A stretch of DNA of 9,686 nt from Candidatus Woesearchaeota archaeon (GTDB lineage: Archaea > Nanobdellota > Nanobdellia > Woesearchaeales > GW2011-AR9): contig JAGVYX010000047.1 in assembly GCA_018303045.1 (NCBI GenBank), positions 1-9,686 on the forward strand, given 5' to 3'. Of the stretch, positions 1-4,714 are shown in pieces. The notes below the pieces were generated by a model that was not told where the DNA came from, searched no databases, and worked only from the letters and a program-made list of their open reading frames with translations. Numbering within the stretch: the stretch's first letter is position 1; each line of letters begins with the position of its first letter. A program made the translations under genes and the position numbers.

Positions 1-461
1 GGATGCTCATGGCCGATGATAATTCTTTTGGCATTGGTTTTAATTAATTCGTCGCCGTGAATCATTAAAATACCGCTAATTTGATGCTCTTTAACTATTT
101 AAACTCCTCTTTTCTCGGCAATTGGTTTAATAATCTGGTCATGGTTGCCTTTAATGACAATTATTTCAGGACATTTTTTTAATAAAAAATCAAAAAACTG
201 CAATACTTCCATCCATTCCTGCCTTAAAACTGTTCCAAATTCGTGCTTTAAATCCCCGTTGATAATGATTTTTTTCGGCTTAGCTGCTGTTAAAATTCTG
301 GCCATGATGTTCATGATTTCTTCTAATTGAAATCTTGGAACTAAGATTCCTTTAATGTGCAGAGCTTCTTCATAGCCCAGATGCAGATCATTAATTACGA
401 GAATCTCTTTATTGATCAAGAGAGCAGTTTCAATAATTTCAATATTCCTGGAAATAAGCAT
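1..461 (-). pseudogene. SbcD-related archaeal metallophosphoesterase, interrupted by in-frame TAA and cut by window edge
   Basis: This is a calcineurin-like metallophosphoesterase of the archaeal MJ0037/SbcD-related type. Visible metal-binding motifs are NDLHLG (D25, H27), INGD (D70) and KGNHD (N106, H107). The phrase GILVPRFQLEEI is typical of this archaeal family. Translation stops at a TAA (99-101) after residue 120. The same frame then continues to the window edge and supplies the missing late motifs, HGDE and GHEHP. The gene is therefore split by one nonsense codon, not by a frameshift. TAA is used as a normal terminator by neighbours (LSm, translin, sigma), so recoding is unlikely. Without the downstream part the enzyme lacks its last metal ligands and should be inactive. 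A sequencing or assembly error is an equally good explanation. Substrate is unknown; nucleic acids are suspected for the family. Confidence 0.8.
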
Positions 462-483
462 AAGGCCAAGGTTTAAGGGAATT

Positions 484-491
484 GTTATAAA
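484..491 (-). promoter_or_regulatory. TATA box of the 461 metallophosphoesterase gene
   Basis: TTTATAAC on the minus strand, centred about 26 bases before the ATG at 461. At the usual archaeal TATA-to-start-site distance transcription would begin at or next to the A of the ATG, so the mRNA is predicted to be leaderless. Confidence 0.65.
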
Positions 492-550
492 TTATTCCTC
501 GCCGCTCAACTAAAATTATATTTGACAATAAACAACATACCTAGATTTAT

Positions 551-572
551 TTTTACAGATATCAATGTAAAA
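551..572. repeat. 22-bp dyad, TTTTACA-N8-TGTAAAA
   Basis: Perfect 7-base inverted arms separated by 8 bases that themselves contain GATATC. It lies in the 256-base divergent intergenic region between the genes starting at 461 and 718, roughly 60 bases upstream of the first TATA box. It has the form of an operator for a dimeric regulator, but no T-run follows it, so a terminator role is unlikely. Nothing else structured was seen in 462-717 besides the two TATA boxes. Confidence 0.45.
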
Positions 573-686
573 TAACCTTTATTCTTCATGCTCGCTAATT
601 TAAGAAACCCCAACTCGCCTTAAATCCCCCTTACTACTCTAAAAAGAACCTCAAAATTCTACCAGATGCCTTTCTTTACGCCAATG

Positions 687-694
687 TTTATAAA
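687..694 (+). promoter_or_regulatory. TATA box of the 718 gene
   Basis: TTTATAAA centred about 27 bases before the ATG at 718, preceded by the A/G-containing stretch CCAATG. Predicts a leaderless transcript. Confidence 0.7.
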
Positions 695-717
695 TAAGTT
701 CAGTCTTCAGGTTAATT

Positions 718-948
718 ATGGCCAAAAAACCTGAATCTAAAGATGAAAAAGTTGGTTTTCATAAAGGCAGCCTGGCTACATTGTCCAAAGAGCGGGAAGA
801 ATTGCTTAGAATTCTGCAGATTGTTGAACAGCTAATGCAGATGCACATTAAGGAATTAAAAACTCTTGGCGTAGATTTAGTTGCCGAAGCCAAGGAAACG
901 GCAAAGAAATTGAAAGGCCAGAAGCCGATTGAAGATGTCCTTCGGTAA
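718..948 (+). CDS. Small coiled-coil protein, function unknown
   Basis: I do not recognise a characterised family for this 76-residue soluble protein. It has a short lysine- and glutamate-rich start (about 1-15), then a GFHKGSLATLSKEREELL segment and a long amphipathic helix with heptad-like leucines and isoleucines (about 18-68, including LLRILQIVEQLMQMHIKEL), suggesting a coiled coil and oligomerisation. No signal peptide or membrane segment is visible. The ATG is set by the TATA box 27 bases upstream. It stands alone, convergent with the LSm operon, so context gives no functional hint. Charged, compact and helical proteins like this are often lineage-specific in DPANN archaea. Confidence 0.8.
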   Translation: MAKKPESKDEKVGFHKGSLATLSKEREELLRILQIVEQLMQMHIKELKTLGVDLVAEAKETAKKLKGQKPIEDVLR

Positions 949-993
949 ATCGGGATAGCCGGGATTTTGTCAGTAACAGATCAAAAAATCAAC

Positions 994-1048
994 AAAATCT
1001 CTATTTTTCAAAGTTCTCTATACTGCCTTAAAATCTCTATTTTTCAAA
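994..1048. repeat. Two direct copies of a 19-base sequence, 36-base period
   Basis: AAAATCTCTATTTTTCAAA occurs at 994-1012 and again at 1030-1048, perfectly identical, with 17 bases between. The second copy covers the last codons and TAG stop of the minus-strand gene at 1037-1207, so the first copy looks like a duplicated 3' end of that gene. It sits in the short convergent gap after the 718-948 gene. Confidence 0.6.
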
Positions 1049-1207
1049 ATTATCTTTAGTAAATTTATAATCTTTAATGGTATGATACTCAATCTGCTTA
1101 ATTTTTTTAGTAGTTCTTATGCCCAGATTAGTTATTGGTTCTAATTTAAGATAATCTTCGCCAACTTCCAGAATCCGGCCTGCAATTCTCAATACAGAAA
1201 AATTCAA
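1037..1207 (-). CDS. Unrecognised 56-residue protein, third gene of the LSm-L37e operon
   Basis: This frame opens at a TTG (1207-1205) that overlaps the TGA stop of L37e, and runs 56 residues to TAG. The protein begins MNFSVLRIAGRILEVGEDYL and continues with beta-prone, charged sequence ending in KFTKDNFEK. The alternating hydrophobic pattern AGRILEVGEDYLKLEPI resembles a small beta-barrel (Sm or SH3-like) fold, but this is only a visual impression. No cysteines. The start codon is uncertain: the frame is open for seven more codons upstream inside L37e to a CTG, and no good Shine-Dalgarno is visible. Overlap with L37e and shared strand suggest cotranscription with the LSm gene, hence possibly RNA or ribosome related. 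It could be a non-coding tail of the operon, but the amino acid composition looks like real protein. Confidence 0.5.
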   Translation of the reverse strand: MNFSVLRIAGRILEVGEDYLKLEPITNLGIRTTKKIKQIEYHTIKDYKFTKDNFEK

Positions 1208-1377
1208 GGATGATTTTTCTTGTTCCAGTTATACTTTCTCATCCGTGCTTTTGCCCCATATCCGCAAGATGCGCAACGTTTCTTATTAACGTGGTAAGCT
1301 CTTCCACCACATCGCCTGCAGGGAATGTGCGTTTTCTTGCCGCTTTTGCGGCCCATACTGGAAGTTCCTTTGGTCAT
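1204..1377 (-). CDS. rpl37e: 50S ribosomal protein L37e
   Basis: A 57-residue, strongly basic zinc-ribbon protein of the archaeal/eukaryotic large ribosomal subunit, where it binds 23S rRNA. It begins MTKGTSSMGRKSGKKTHI and carries the paired zinc ligands C20-R-R-C23 and C35-A-S-C38, followed by GYGAKARMRKYNW, which is diagnostic for L37e. Length matches the family. It lies 31 bases downstream of the LSm gene on the same strand; the LSm-L37e pair is a conserved archaeal arrangement. AAGGG before the ATG is a plausible ribosome binding site. This gene is strong evidence that the window is archaeal. Confidence 0.95.
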   Translation of the reverse strand: MTKGTSSMGRKSGKKTHIPCRRCGGRAYHVNKKRCASCGYGAKARMRKYNWNKKNHP

Positions 1378-1408
1378 TTAAAAAACCCTTGCTTTGATTA
1401 ATAATATT

Positions 1409-1636
1409 TTAAGATGGCGAAAGAACAGTAATGGTATCTCCCCGGATAAATACTGTTCCCAGCTTTCTTTTGATTTCTCCATTTTGGTGTTCTTCAGCGT
1501 CTTCCAAAACAGTATTAATGTGAATATCAAAGGCTCTTAATTTTCCAACATATCTAAAACCGTTTTTTAATTCCACCATCACGGTCTTGTTTCTGGCTGC
1601 ATTTAAAGTGTCTAATGGTCTTAAACTTTCTTCCAT
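1409..1636 (-). CDS. Archaeal Sm-like (LSm/SmAP) RNA-binding protein
   Basis: A 75-residue Sm-fold protein; archaeal SmAPs form heptameric rings that bind U-rich RNA. An N-terminal helix (about 5-15) precedes the Sm1 motif (about 18-46: VELKNGFRYVGKLRAFD, with D37 and N41 of the RNA-binding loop) and the Sm2 motif (59-74: LGTVFIRGDTITVLSP, with R65-G66-D67). Length is typical. It is the first gene of an operon with L37e and a small third protein. The ATG at 1636 is preceded by an AGGGGG-type ribosome binding site and a TATA box about 47 bases upstream, so unlike most first genes here it has a short leader. Confidence 0.95.
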   Translation of the reverse strand: MEESLRPLDTLNAARNKTVMVELKNGFRYVGKLRAFDIHINTVLEDAEEHQNGEIKRKLGTVFIRGDTITVLSPS

Positions 1637-1643
1637 GGTAATA

Positions 1644-1687
1644 ACCCCCTGTAAAATTAATAAAAATAACGGTCAGCGCTATATAAA
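1644..1687 (-). promoter_or_regulatory. Promoter and Shine-Dalgarno of the LSm-L37e operon
   Basis: Minus-strand TATA box TTTATATA at 1680-1687 predicts a start near 1658-1660, giving a leader of about 20 bases. Within it, AGGGGG at 1645-1650 lies 8 bases before the ATG. This operon is the clearest leadered first gene in the window. Confidence 0.6.
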
Positions 1688-1793
1688 TGTTTTGTTAAAG
1701 AACTGCAATTTCTTTCTATTGTCCCAAAACTAGCCCACATTATGAAACTAATTCGCTCCAGCTTTGCAATAAAAGCCCCGTGGTCTTCCGGCA

Positions 1794-1801
1794 TATTTAT
1801 T
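1794..1801 (+). promoter_or_regulatory. Weak TATA-like element upstream of the 1840 gene
   Basis: TATTTATT centred about 42 bases before the ATG at 1840 would start transcription near 1823, leaving a leader of about 17 bases that contains GAGAGCGG as a poor ribosome binding site. Less convincing than the other TATA boxes in this window. Confidence 0.35.
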
Positions 1802-1839
1802 AATGATCAAAAGATTAATTTCTTAAAAAGAGAGCGGTA

Positions 1840-2676
1840 ATGAGACTGTCGGCGATAATTCTGGTTTTAATGTTTGTGTTAGTTATCAGCATGCCCTTTG
1901 TATTGTCCCATGCCGAAAATCGGCCGGCTGAACTTAAAGAGCAGGCTCAGTTGGTACTGTTTTTATCCGGGATATTAATCGTCGTGATAACGATAATTTC
2001 TTTGATAATTCAAAAGAAGAAAATTAACGGGCCCGCCAAAGTTGCGCTTTTCTTGATGATCGCTGCGCCGGCGCTTCTGGCTACTTTTTATGTTGCTGGA
2101 ACAACTATCTTGGTCAATCAGAAGTCTATTACTAAAGGGCCGGTGCACTGGCATGCCGATTTTGAAGTCTGGAACTGCGGCCGGAAACTGGACTTGCAGC
2201 AGCCGACAGAGCTGTCTAACCGAATTGGAACTCCGCTGTTCCATGAACACGGCGACGATAGAATTCACGTTGAAGGAGTTGTTGATGATTATGGAGAACT
2301 ATCCCTGCCGCACTTTTTTGCGGCCATTGGCGGGAAGATTTCCGACGAAGAATTAGTCTATCCCACTGATCTTGGCCAGATTATTGTAACAGAGGGAGAC
2401 CAGTGCAACGGCCGCAGCGGGAAGATTCAGGTGTTTGTTTATCGCGCTGTTGCTTTCGGGGATCAAGACGCTGATGTTCAAGACAGCTTTCGAGTTATTC
2501 AACAAAAACTGGCTTCCGTGGAAGAGTATTCTATAGCCCATTATTCCAGCGTTCCTCCAGGAGATTGCTTGATTATTGAGTTTGATCAGCCTAAGAAACA
2601 GACAGAAAGAATTTGTGAATCCTATCGGTTAAGGACAGCAACTACTGAGGCGGGTGGTGATGCCCATGGCCGTTGA
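1840..2676 (+). CDS. Histidine-rich membrane protein with extracytoplasmic Cys-containing domain
   Basis: This 278-residue protein has three hydrophobic segments (about 3-23, 37-57 and 66-92) followed by a soluble C-terminal domain probably outside the membrane. That domain begins with HWHADFEVWNCG (H103, H105, C113) and contains FHEHGDDRIHVEG (H135, H137, H143) and LPHFFAAIGG (H158), a spacing that suggests a metal-binding site. Its four cysteines (C113, C189, C243, C259) could form two disulfides. No family name is certain; similar HWHA...HGDG...IH patterns occur in uncharacterised bacterial and archaeal membrane proteins. It is the first gene of an operon: its last 11 bases overlap the ccdA-like gene, which fits a partner whose disulfides or metal site need reducing equivalents from a CcdA-type transporter. 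That link is inference. Confidence 0.75.
   Translation: MRLSAIILVLMFVLVISMPFVLSHAENRPAELKEQAQLVLFLSGILIVVITIISLIIQKKKINGPAKVALFLMIAAPALLATFYVAGTTILVNQKSITKGPVHWHADFEVWNCGRKLDLQQPTELSNRIGTPLFHEHGDDRIHVEGVVDDYGELSLPHFFAAIGGKISDEELVYPTDLGQIIVTEGDQCNGRSGKIQVFVYRAVAFGDQDADVQDSFRVIQQKLASVEEYSIAHYSSVPPGDCLIIEFDQPKKQTERICESYRLRTATTEAGGDAHGR
2653..2660 (+). promoter_or_regulatory. Shine-Dalgarno deciding the ccdA-like start
   Basis: GGTGGTGA, one mismatch from GGAGGTGA, ends 5 bases before the ATG at 2666. The same 5-base spacing is seen for the small gene at 3296 and the VapC gene. It supports the start at 2666, which lies before the disruption. Confidence 0.65.
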
Positions 2677-3264
2677 AGCTTACATTCCCACGGTTTTAAC
2701 AGTAATTACAACGGCAGCTATAGATTCAATCAATCCTTGCGCCATTGGCGTTTAGGGCTGTTGTATTTTTTAACCACTATTCCGCTTTGGGTTACGGAAT
2801 TCATTTCTATTATTGTAGGCATCTTGATCGTCTTTGCCGGGCTGCTGGAAATTAAGGATTTTTTCTGGTATGGCCGATGGTTTTCCCTGACCATCCCGGG
2901 AATATTCATCAGTAAAATTAAAACTTTATCTAAGAAGACAACTATTCCTGGAGTAATTCTTCTGGGGGTTTTTGTCAGCGCGGTGGAACTGCCCTGCACC
3001 GGCGCGCCATATCTGGCGATTATAACCTTATTATCGCAGTATTTTGATATTACCGCCTTTTTATTATTAATTCTCTATAACATTATTTTTGTCCTGCCTT
3101 TAATTATTATTTTAATCTTGGTGGCTCTGGGGGTTAAATTGCGAAAAATCAGCCGGTGGAAAAGCAAAAATAAGCCGTATATGAGGTTGTTAATTGGCTT
3201 ATTGCTGATCGCCTTGGGCTGGCTGTTGATGCTGATAGCTAATGGCACAATTAATTTAGGATAG
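2666..3264 (+). pseudogene. CcdA-like thiol-disulfide transporter, internally deleted and frameshifted
   Basis: CcdA-family membrane proteins pass electrons across the membrane to reduce disulfides outside the cell. Here the start at 2666, backed by a good ribosome binding site, encodes 29 residues ending DSINPCAIGV (the first conserved Cys, NPC, C25) and then hits TAG at 2753-2755. The rest of the family sequence resumes in another frame from about 2750: GLLYFLTTIPLWV, then GLLEIKDFFWYGR, the second conserved motif ELPCTGAPY and two further membrane segments, ending at 3264. Relative to intact relatives, as I remember them, roughly 35-40 residues (second membrane segment and first loop) are missing, so a deletion of about 100 bases plus a frame change is inferred. 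A TTG-started downstream frame (2737) could yield a protein lacking the first Cys. Assembly error is possible. Confidence 0.75.
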
Positions 3265-3282
3265 GGAATTAATTTATAATAC

Positions 3283-3290
3283 GGAGGTGA
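3283..3290 (+). promoter_or_regulatory. Perfect Shine-Dalgarno of the 3296 microprotein
   Basis: GGAGGTGA is fully complementary to the conserved anti-Shine-Dalgarno of archaeal 16S rRNA and ends 5 bases before the ATG at 3296. It is the best ribosome binding site in the window. A TATA-like TTTATAAT at 3273-3280 lies too close (about 20 bases) to produce a transcript containing this site, so it is probably not its promoter. Confidence 0.8.
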
Positions 3291-3295
3291 AAATC

Positions 3296-3373
3296 ATGGC
3301 GGCTAAAAAAGGCAAAAAGAAAAGCGGCAAAGGCAAAGCTAAAAAAGGCAAAAATGTCTGCAAGTATTGTTAA
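3296..3373 (+). CDS. 25-residue lysine-rich microprotein ending in CxxC
   Basis: A tiny protein starting MAAKKGKKKSGKGKAKKG and ending NVCKYC, with 11 lysines, 4 glycines and a C-terminal C22-K-Y-C25 pair. I know no family. The perfect Shine-Dalgarno 5 bases before its ATG and the T-rich terminator directly after its TAA argue that it is a real gene. It lies 31 bases after the ccdA-like gene in the same direction, as last gene of the operon. The basic tail suggests nucleic acid or membrane-surface binding; the CxxC could bind metal or act as a dithiol, possibly a substrate of the upstream redox protein. These roles are inference. Confidence 0.65.
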   Translation: MAAKKGKKKSGKGKAKKGKNVCKYC

Positions 3374-3408
3374 TTTTTTATTTTTTTTCTTGGTTTTATC
3401 CTTTTTAG
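3374..3408 (+). terminator. T-rich archaeal transcription terminator
   Basis: Immediately after the microprotein stop there are successive T runs (6, 8, 4 and 5 long) without a stem-loop. U-tract-only termination is normal for archaeal RNA polymerase, so this should end the 1840-3373 operon. Confidence 0.7.
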
Positions 3409-3433
3409 GATCTGTTCACAGTTTACAAGAATA

Positions 3434-3490
3434 ATAGCCTAAAATTAAGAAGAAACAATTATAAACTGCCCTCCTATTTATTTAGGCTAT
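3434..3490. repeat. 10-base inverted repeat flanking the translin promoter
   Basis: ATAGCCTAAA at 3434-3443 is the exact reverse complement of TTTAGGCTAT at 3481-3490. The right arm covers the predicted transcription start and the first two bases of the start codon; the left arm is upstream of the TATA box at 3459-3466. Two half-sites enclosing the TATA box would suit a repressor or a looping regulator. Confidence 0.55.
3459..3466 (+). promoter_or_regulatory. TATA box of the translin-family gene
   Basis: TTATAAAC centred about 26 bases before the ATG at 3489, predicting a leaderless mRNA. It lies in the loop between the inverted repeat arms at 3434-3490. Confidence 0.7.
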
Positions 3491-4043
3491 GACTAATTTC
3501 AAGAAACTGCAATCGGAAATCCAGCAGTATGATGTAGAGCGGGAAAAGCTGATTAAAAAAAGCCGAGACGTTCTGAAGTTAAGCAAGCAGGCGATTTACG
3601 CCGTGCATCGCGGCGATAATGCCAATTCTTTAGTCCAGCAGATGCAAACGGAGATGAAAGCCTTGGAAACCATAGCTAAACACAGTCCGATGATGCTTTC
3701 TGAAGGAAGTTATAAAATTGCCGCTCAGGAATTTGTAGAAGCTTTATTATACCACTCTTTTGTTAAAACTGGAACTTTAACTGATATTGAAGTCCCGGCG
3801 GAGTACTTTGTTTTGGGCTTAGCTGATTTGCCTGGCGAGTTGGTGCGCAAAGCGGTATTTCTGGCTGGCAAGGGTGAAATTGAGAAAGTAATACAAATTA
3901 AAGACGCTATTGATTTAATTTATGGCGAATTGTTAAAATTTGATTTCCGCGATAATGAAATCAGGAGAAAAGTTGACGCTGTTAAATATGATCTGCGCAA
4001 GATGGAAGATCTGGTTCTGGATTTGAAGCTGAAGGGGAGATAA
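3489..4043 (+). CDS. Translin-family protein (archaeal translin/Trax homologue)
   Basis: A 184-residue all-helical protein of the translin family (PF01997), which in eukaryotes forms the Translin-Trax C3PO ribonuclease and in archaea a homo-oligomeric RNase-like barrel. Diagnostic segments are AQEFVEALLYH (about 79-89), EYFVLGLADLPGELVRKAV (105-123) and DFRDNEIRRKVDAVKYDLRK near the C-terminus. E81, E84, D113 and E117 line up with the acidic residues of the Trax active site (QEYVEA and DLTGE motifs), so it is likely catalytically competent toward RNA. Length is normal for archaeal members. Leaderless start set by the TATA box. It stands alone; its TAA directly abuts the stop codon of the convergent VapC gene with no base between. 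Confidence 0.9.
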   Translation: MTNFKKLQSEIQQYDVEREKLIKKSRDVLKLSKQAIYAVHRGDNANSLVQQMQTEMKALETIAKHSPMMLSEGSYKIAAQEFVEALLYHSFVKTGTLTDIEVPAEYFVLGLADLPGELVRKAVFLAGKGEIEKVIQIKDAIDLIYGELLKFDFRDNEIRRKVDAVKYDLRKMEDLVLDLKLKGR

Positions 4044-4409
4044 TTATAATTCTTGTCTGATAATTGTTTTATCTTTATCGAAATCCTTATCGAAAGAAAT
4101 AATCATTTTAATATTATTTCTCTTCATGATAGCTATATGGATCTTATCATTAAAATTAATGTCTAAATTGCTTTTCAAAGCATTAAACAAATCACTCTGA
4201 TAGAATTCATAAACTTTAACTGCGCCCATAATTGTTCTAAGATATTCAAACGCTGAATTAACTTTCTTCAGTTGCAATTTATGGTAAACTTCTGCCAACA
4301 CCAGCACAGAGGTGCAATGCTCTTCAGAATTTAAAGAATTGGTAAATTCAAAAGCCCGGGCGTTGGTCCAACGTTCTATGAAAATATTGGCATCAATGAA
4401 CTTAATCAT
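4044..4409 (-). CDS. vapC: VapC-type PIN-domain toxin
   Basis: A PIN-domain endoribonuclease of about 121 residues. Counting from the chosen start, the acidic quartet is D6 (FIDANIFIE), E40 (LAEVYHKL), D88 (NFNDKIHIAI) and D107 (SFDKDFDK), matching the usual Mg2+-dependent RNase site. An ATG three codons upstream (4418) is also possible, but GGATGA lies exactly 5 bases before the 4409 ATG, and PIN proteins usually begin right before this first strand. It overlaps the upstream antitoxin by 8 bases (ATGATTAA), the standard toxin-antitoxin linkage. VapC toxins cleave tRNA or rRNA; the target here is unknown. Confidence 0.9.
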   Translation of the reverse strand: MIKFIDANIFIERWTNARAFEFTNSLNSEEHCTSVLVLAEVYHKLQLKKVNSAFEYLRTIMGAVKVYEFYQSDLFNALKSNLDINFNDKIHIAIMKRNNIKMIISFDKDFDKDKTIIRQEL

Positions 4410-4641
4410 AGAGGTCATCCTTAATAGCTTCTTCTCTAGTGAAGGTTATTCCTTTTCTTTTAATCTCCTCATCAATTTTCTTAAAGGCGTCAGCTGCTTT
4501 TTTTTTCTTTAAAGGCTCAATAATTATTTTATCGCCCTTTTTTTCAATGATGACGCTGGAATTTAGTTCTATGCCTAACTCTTCTCTCCAATTTTTAGGT
4601 ATGGAAATATTTCCGGTTTGAGTGACATGCCCAATTGACAT
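4402..4641 (-). CDS. vapB: VapB-type antitoxin, AbrB/SpoVT DNA-binding fold
   Basis: A 79-residue antitoxin. Residues 1-45 form a swapped-hairpin AbrB-like DNA-binding domain, recognisable from HVTQTGNISIPKNWREELGI and SSVIIEKKGDKIIIEP. The charged C-terminal part (about 46-79, KKKKAADAFKKIDEEIKRK) should bind and neutralise the PIN toxin. Antitoxins of this type repress their own operon as dimers. Three 7-base tandem repeats lie between the TATA box and the start codon and are good operator candidates. It follows the sigma-factor operon on the same strand after 73 bases and may receive some readthrough, but has its own promoter. Confidence 0.88.
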   Translation of the reverse strand: MSIGHVTQTGNISIPKNWREELGIELNSSVIIEKKGDKIIIEPLKKKKAADAFKKIDEEIKRKGITFTREEAIKDDLYD

Positions 4642-4643
4642 AT

Positions 4644-4664
4644 TAAATCTTAAATCTTAAATCT
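4644..4664. repeat. Three tandem TAAATCT repeats in the vapBC leader/promoter
   Basis: TAAATCT is repeated three times without gaps (minus strand AGATTTA), from just after the TATA box to 2 bases before the ATG. A fourth degenerate unit (TAGATAT) follows. Their position over the predicted transcription start suggests binding sites for the VapB/VapBC complex, or simple slippage expansion. Confidence 0.6.
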
Positions 4665-4671
4665 TAGATAT

Positions 4672-4679
4672 TATATAAA
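4672..4679 (-). promoter_or_regulatory. TATA box of vapBC
   Basis: TTTATATA on the minus strand, centred 34 bases before the vapB ATG, giving a predicted leader of about 8 bases. This is longer than the window norm, consistent with the repeat insertion between box and gene. Confidence 0.65.
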
Positions 4680-4714
4680 CTTTACGGTTTAAATTTGGTT
4701 CTTTCTTTAATCTT

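Noticed and set aside
522..551. TTGACA hexamer as a sigma-70 promoter for the sigma factor found here
   Set aside because: No convincing -10 hexamer at 16-18 bases; a few TTGACA hits are expected by chance in an AT-rich window of this length. Another at 4635-4640 is over the vapB start and is equally weak.
508..589. 27-codon minus-strand hydrophobic frame in the 462-717 intergenic region
   Set aside because: No promoter or ribosome binding site; it spans the dyad at 551-572 and is easily explained by AT-rich sequence.
1210..1401. Plus-strand 63-codon open frame across this stretch
   Set aside because: It is antisense to L37e, whose zinc knuckles and family sequence are unmistakable.
1742..1840. 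32-codon frame starting MKLIRSSFAIK and ending in a TAATG overlap with the 1840 gene
   Set aside because: No TATA box at the usual spacing and no ribosome binding site; the composition gives no clear sign of a real protein. The overlap is suggestive but not enough.
2737..3264. TTG-started frame as a complete native gene
   Set aside because: It starts in the middle of a membrane protein family and lacks the first conserved Cys segment, which is present just upstream in another frame; treated as the second half of a broken ccdA-like gene.
3273..3280. TATA-like TTTATAAT as promoter of the microprotein at 3296
   Set aside because: Only about 20 bases before the ATG, so transcription would begin inside the gene and lose the perfect Shine-Dalgarno; cotranscription with the ccdA-like gene fits better.
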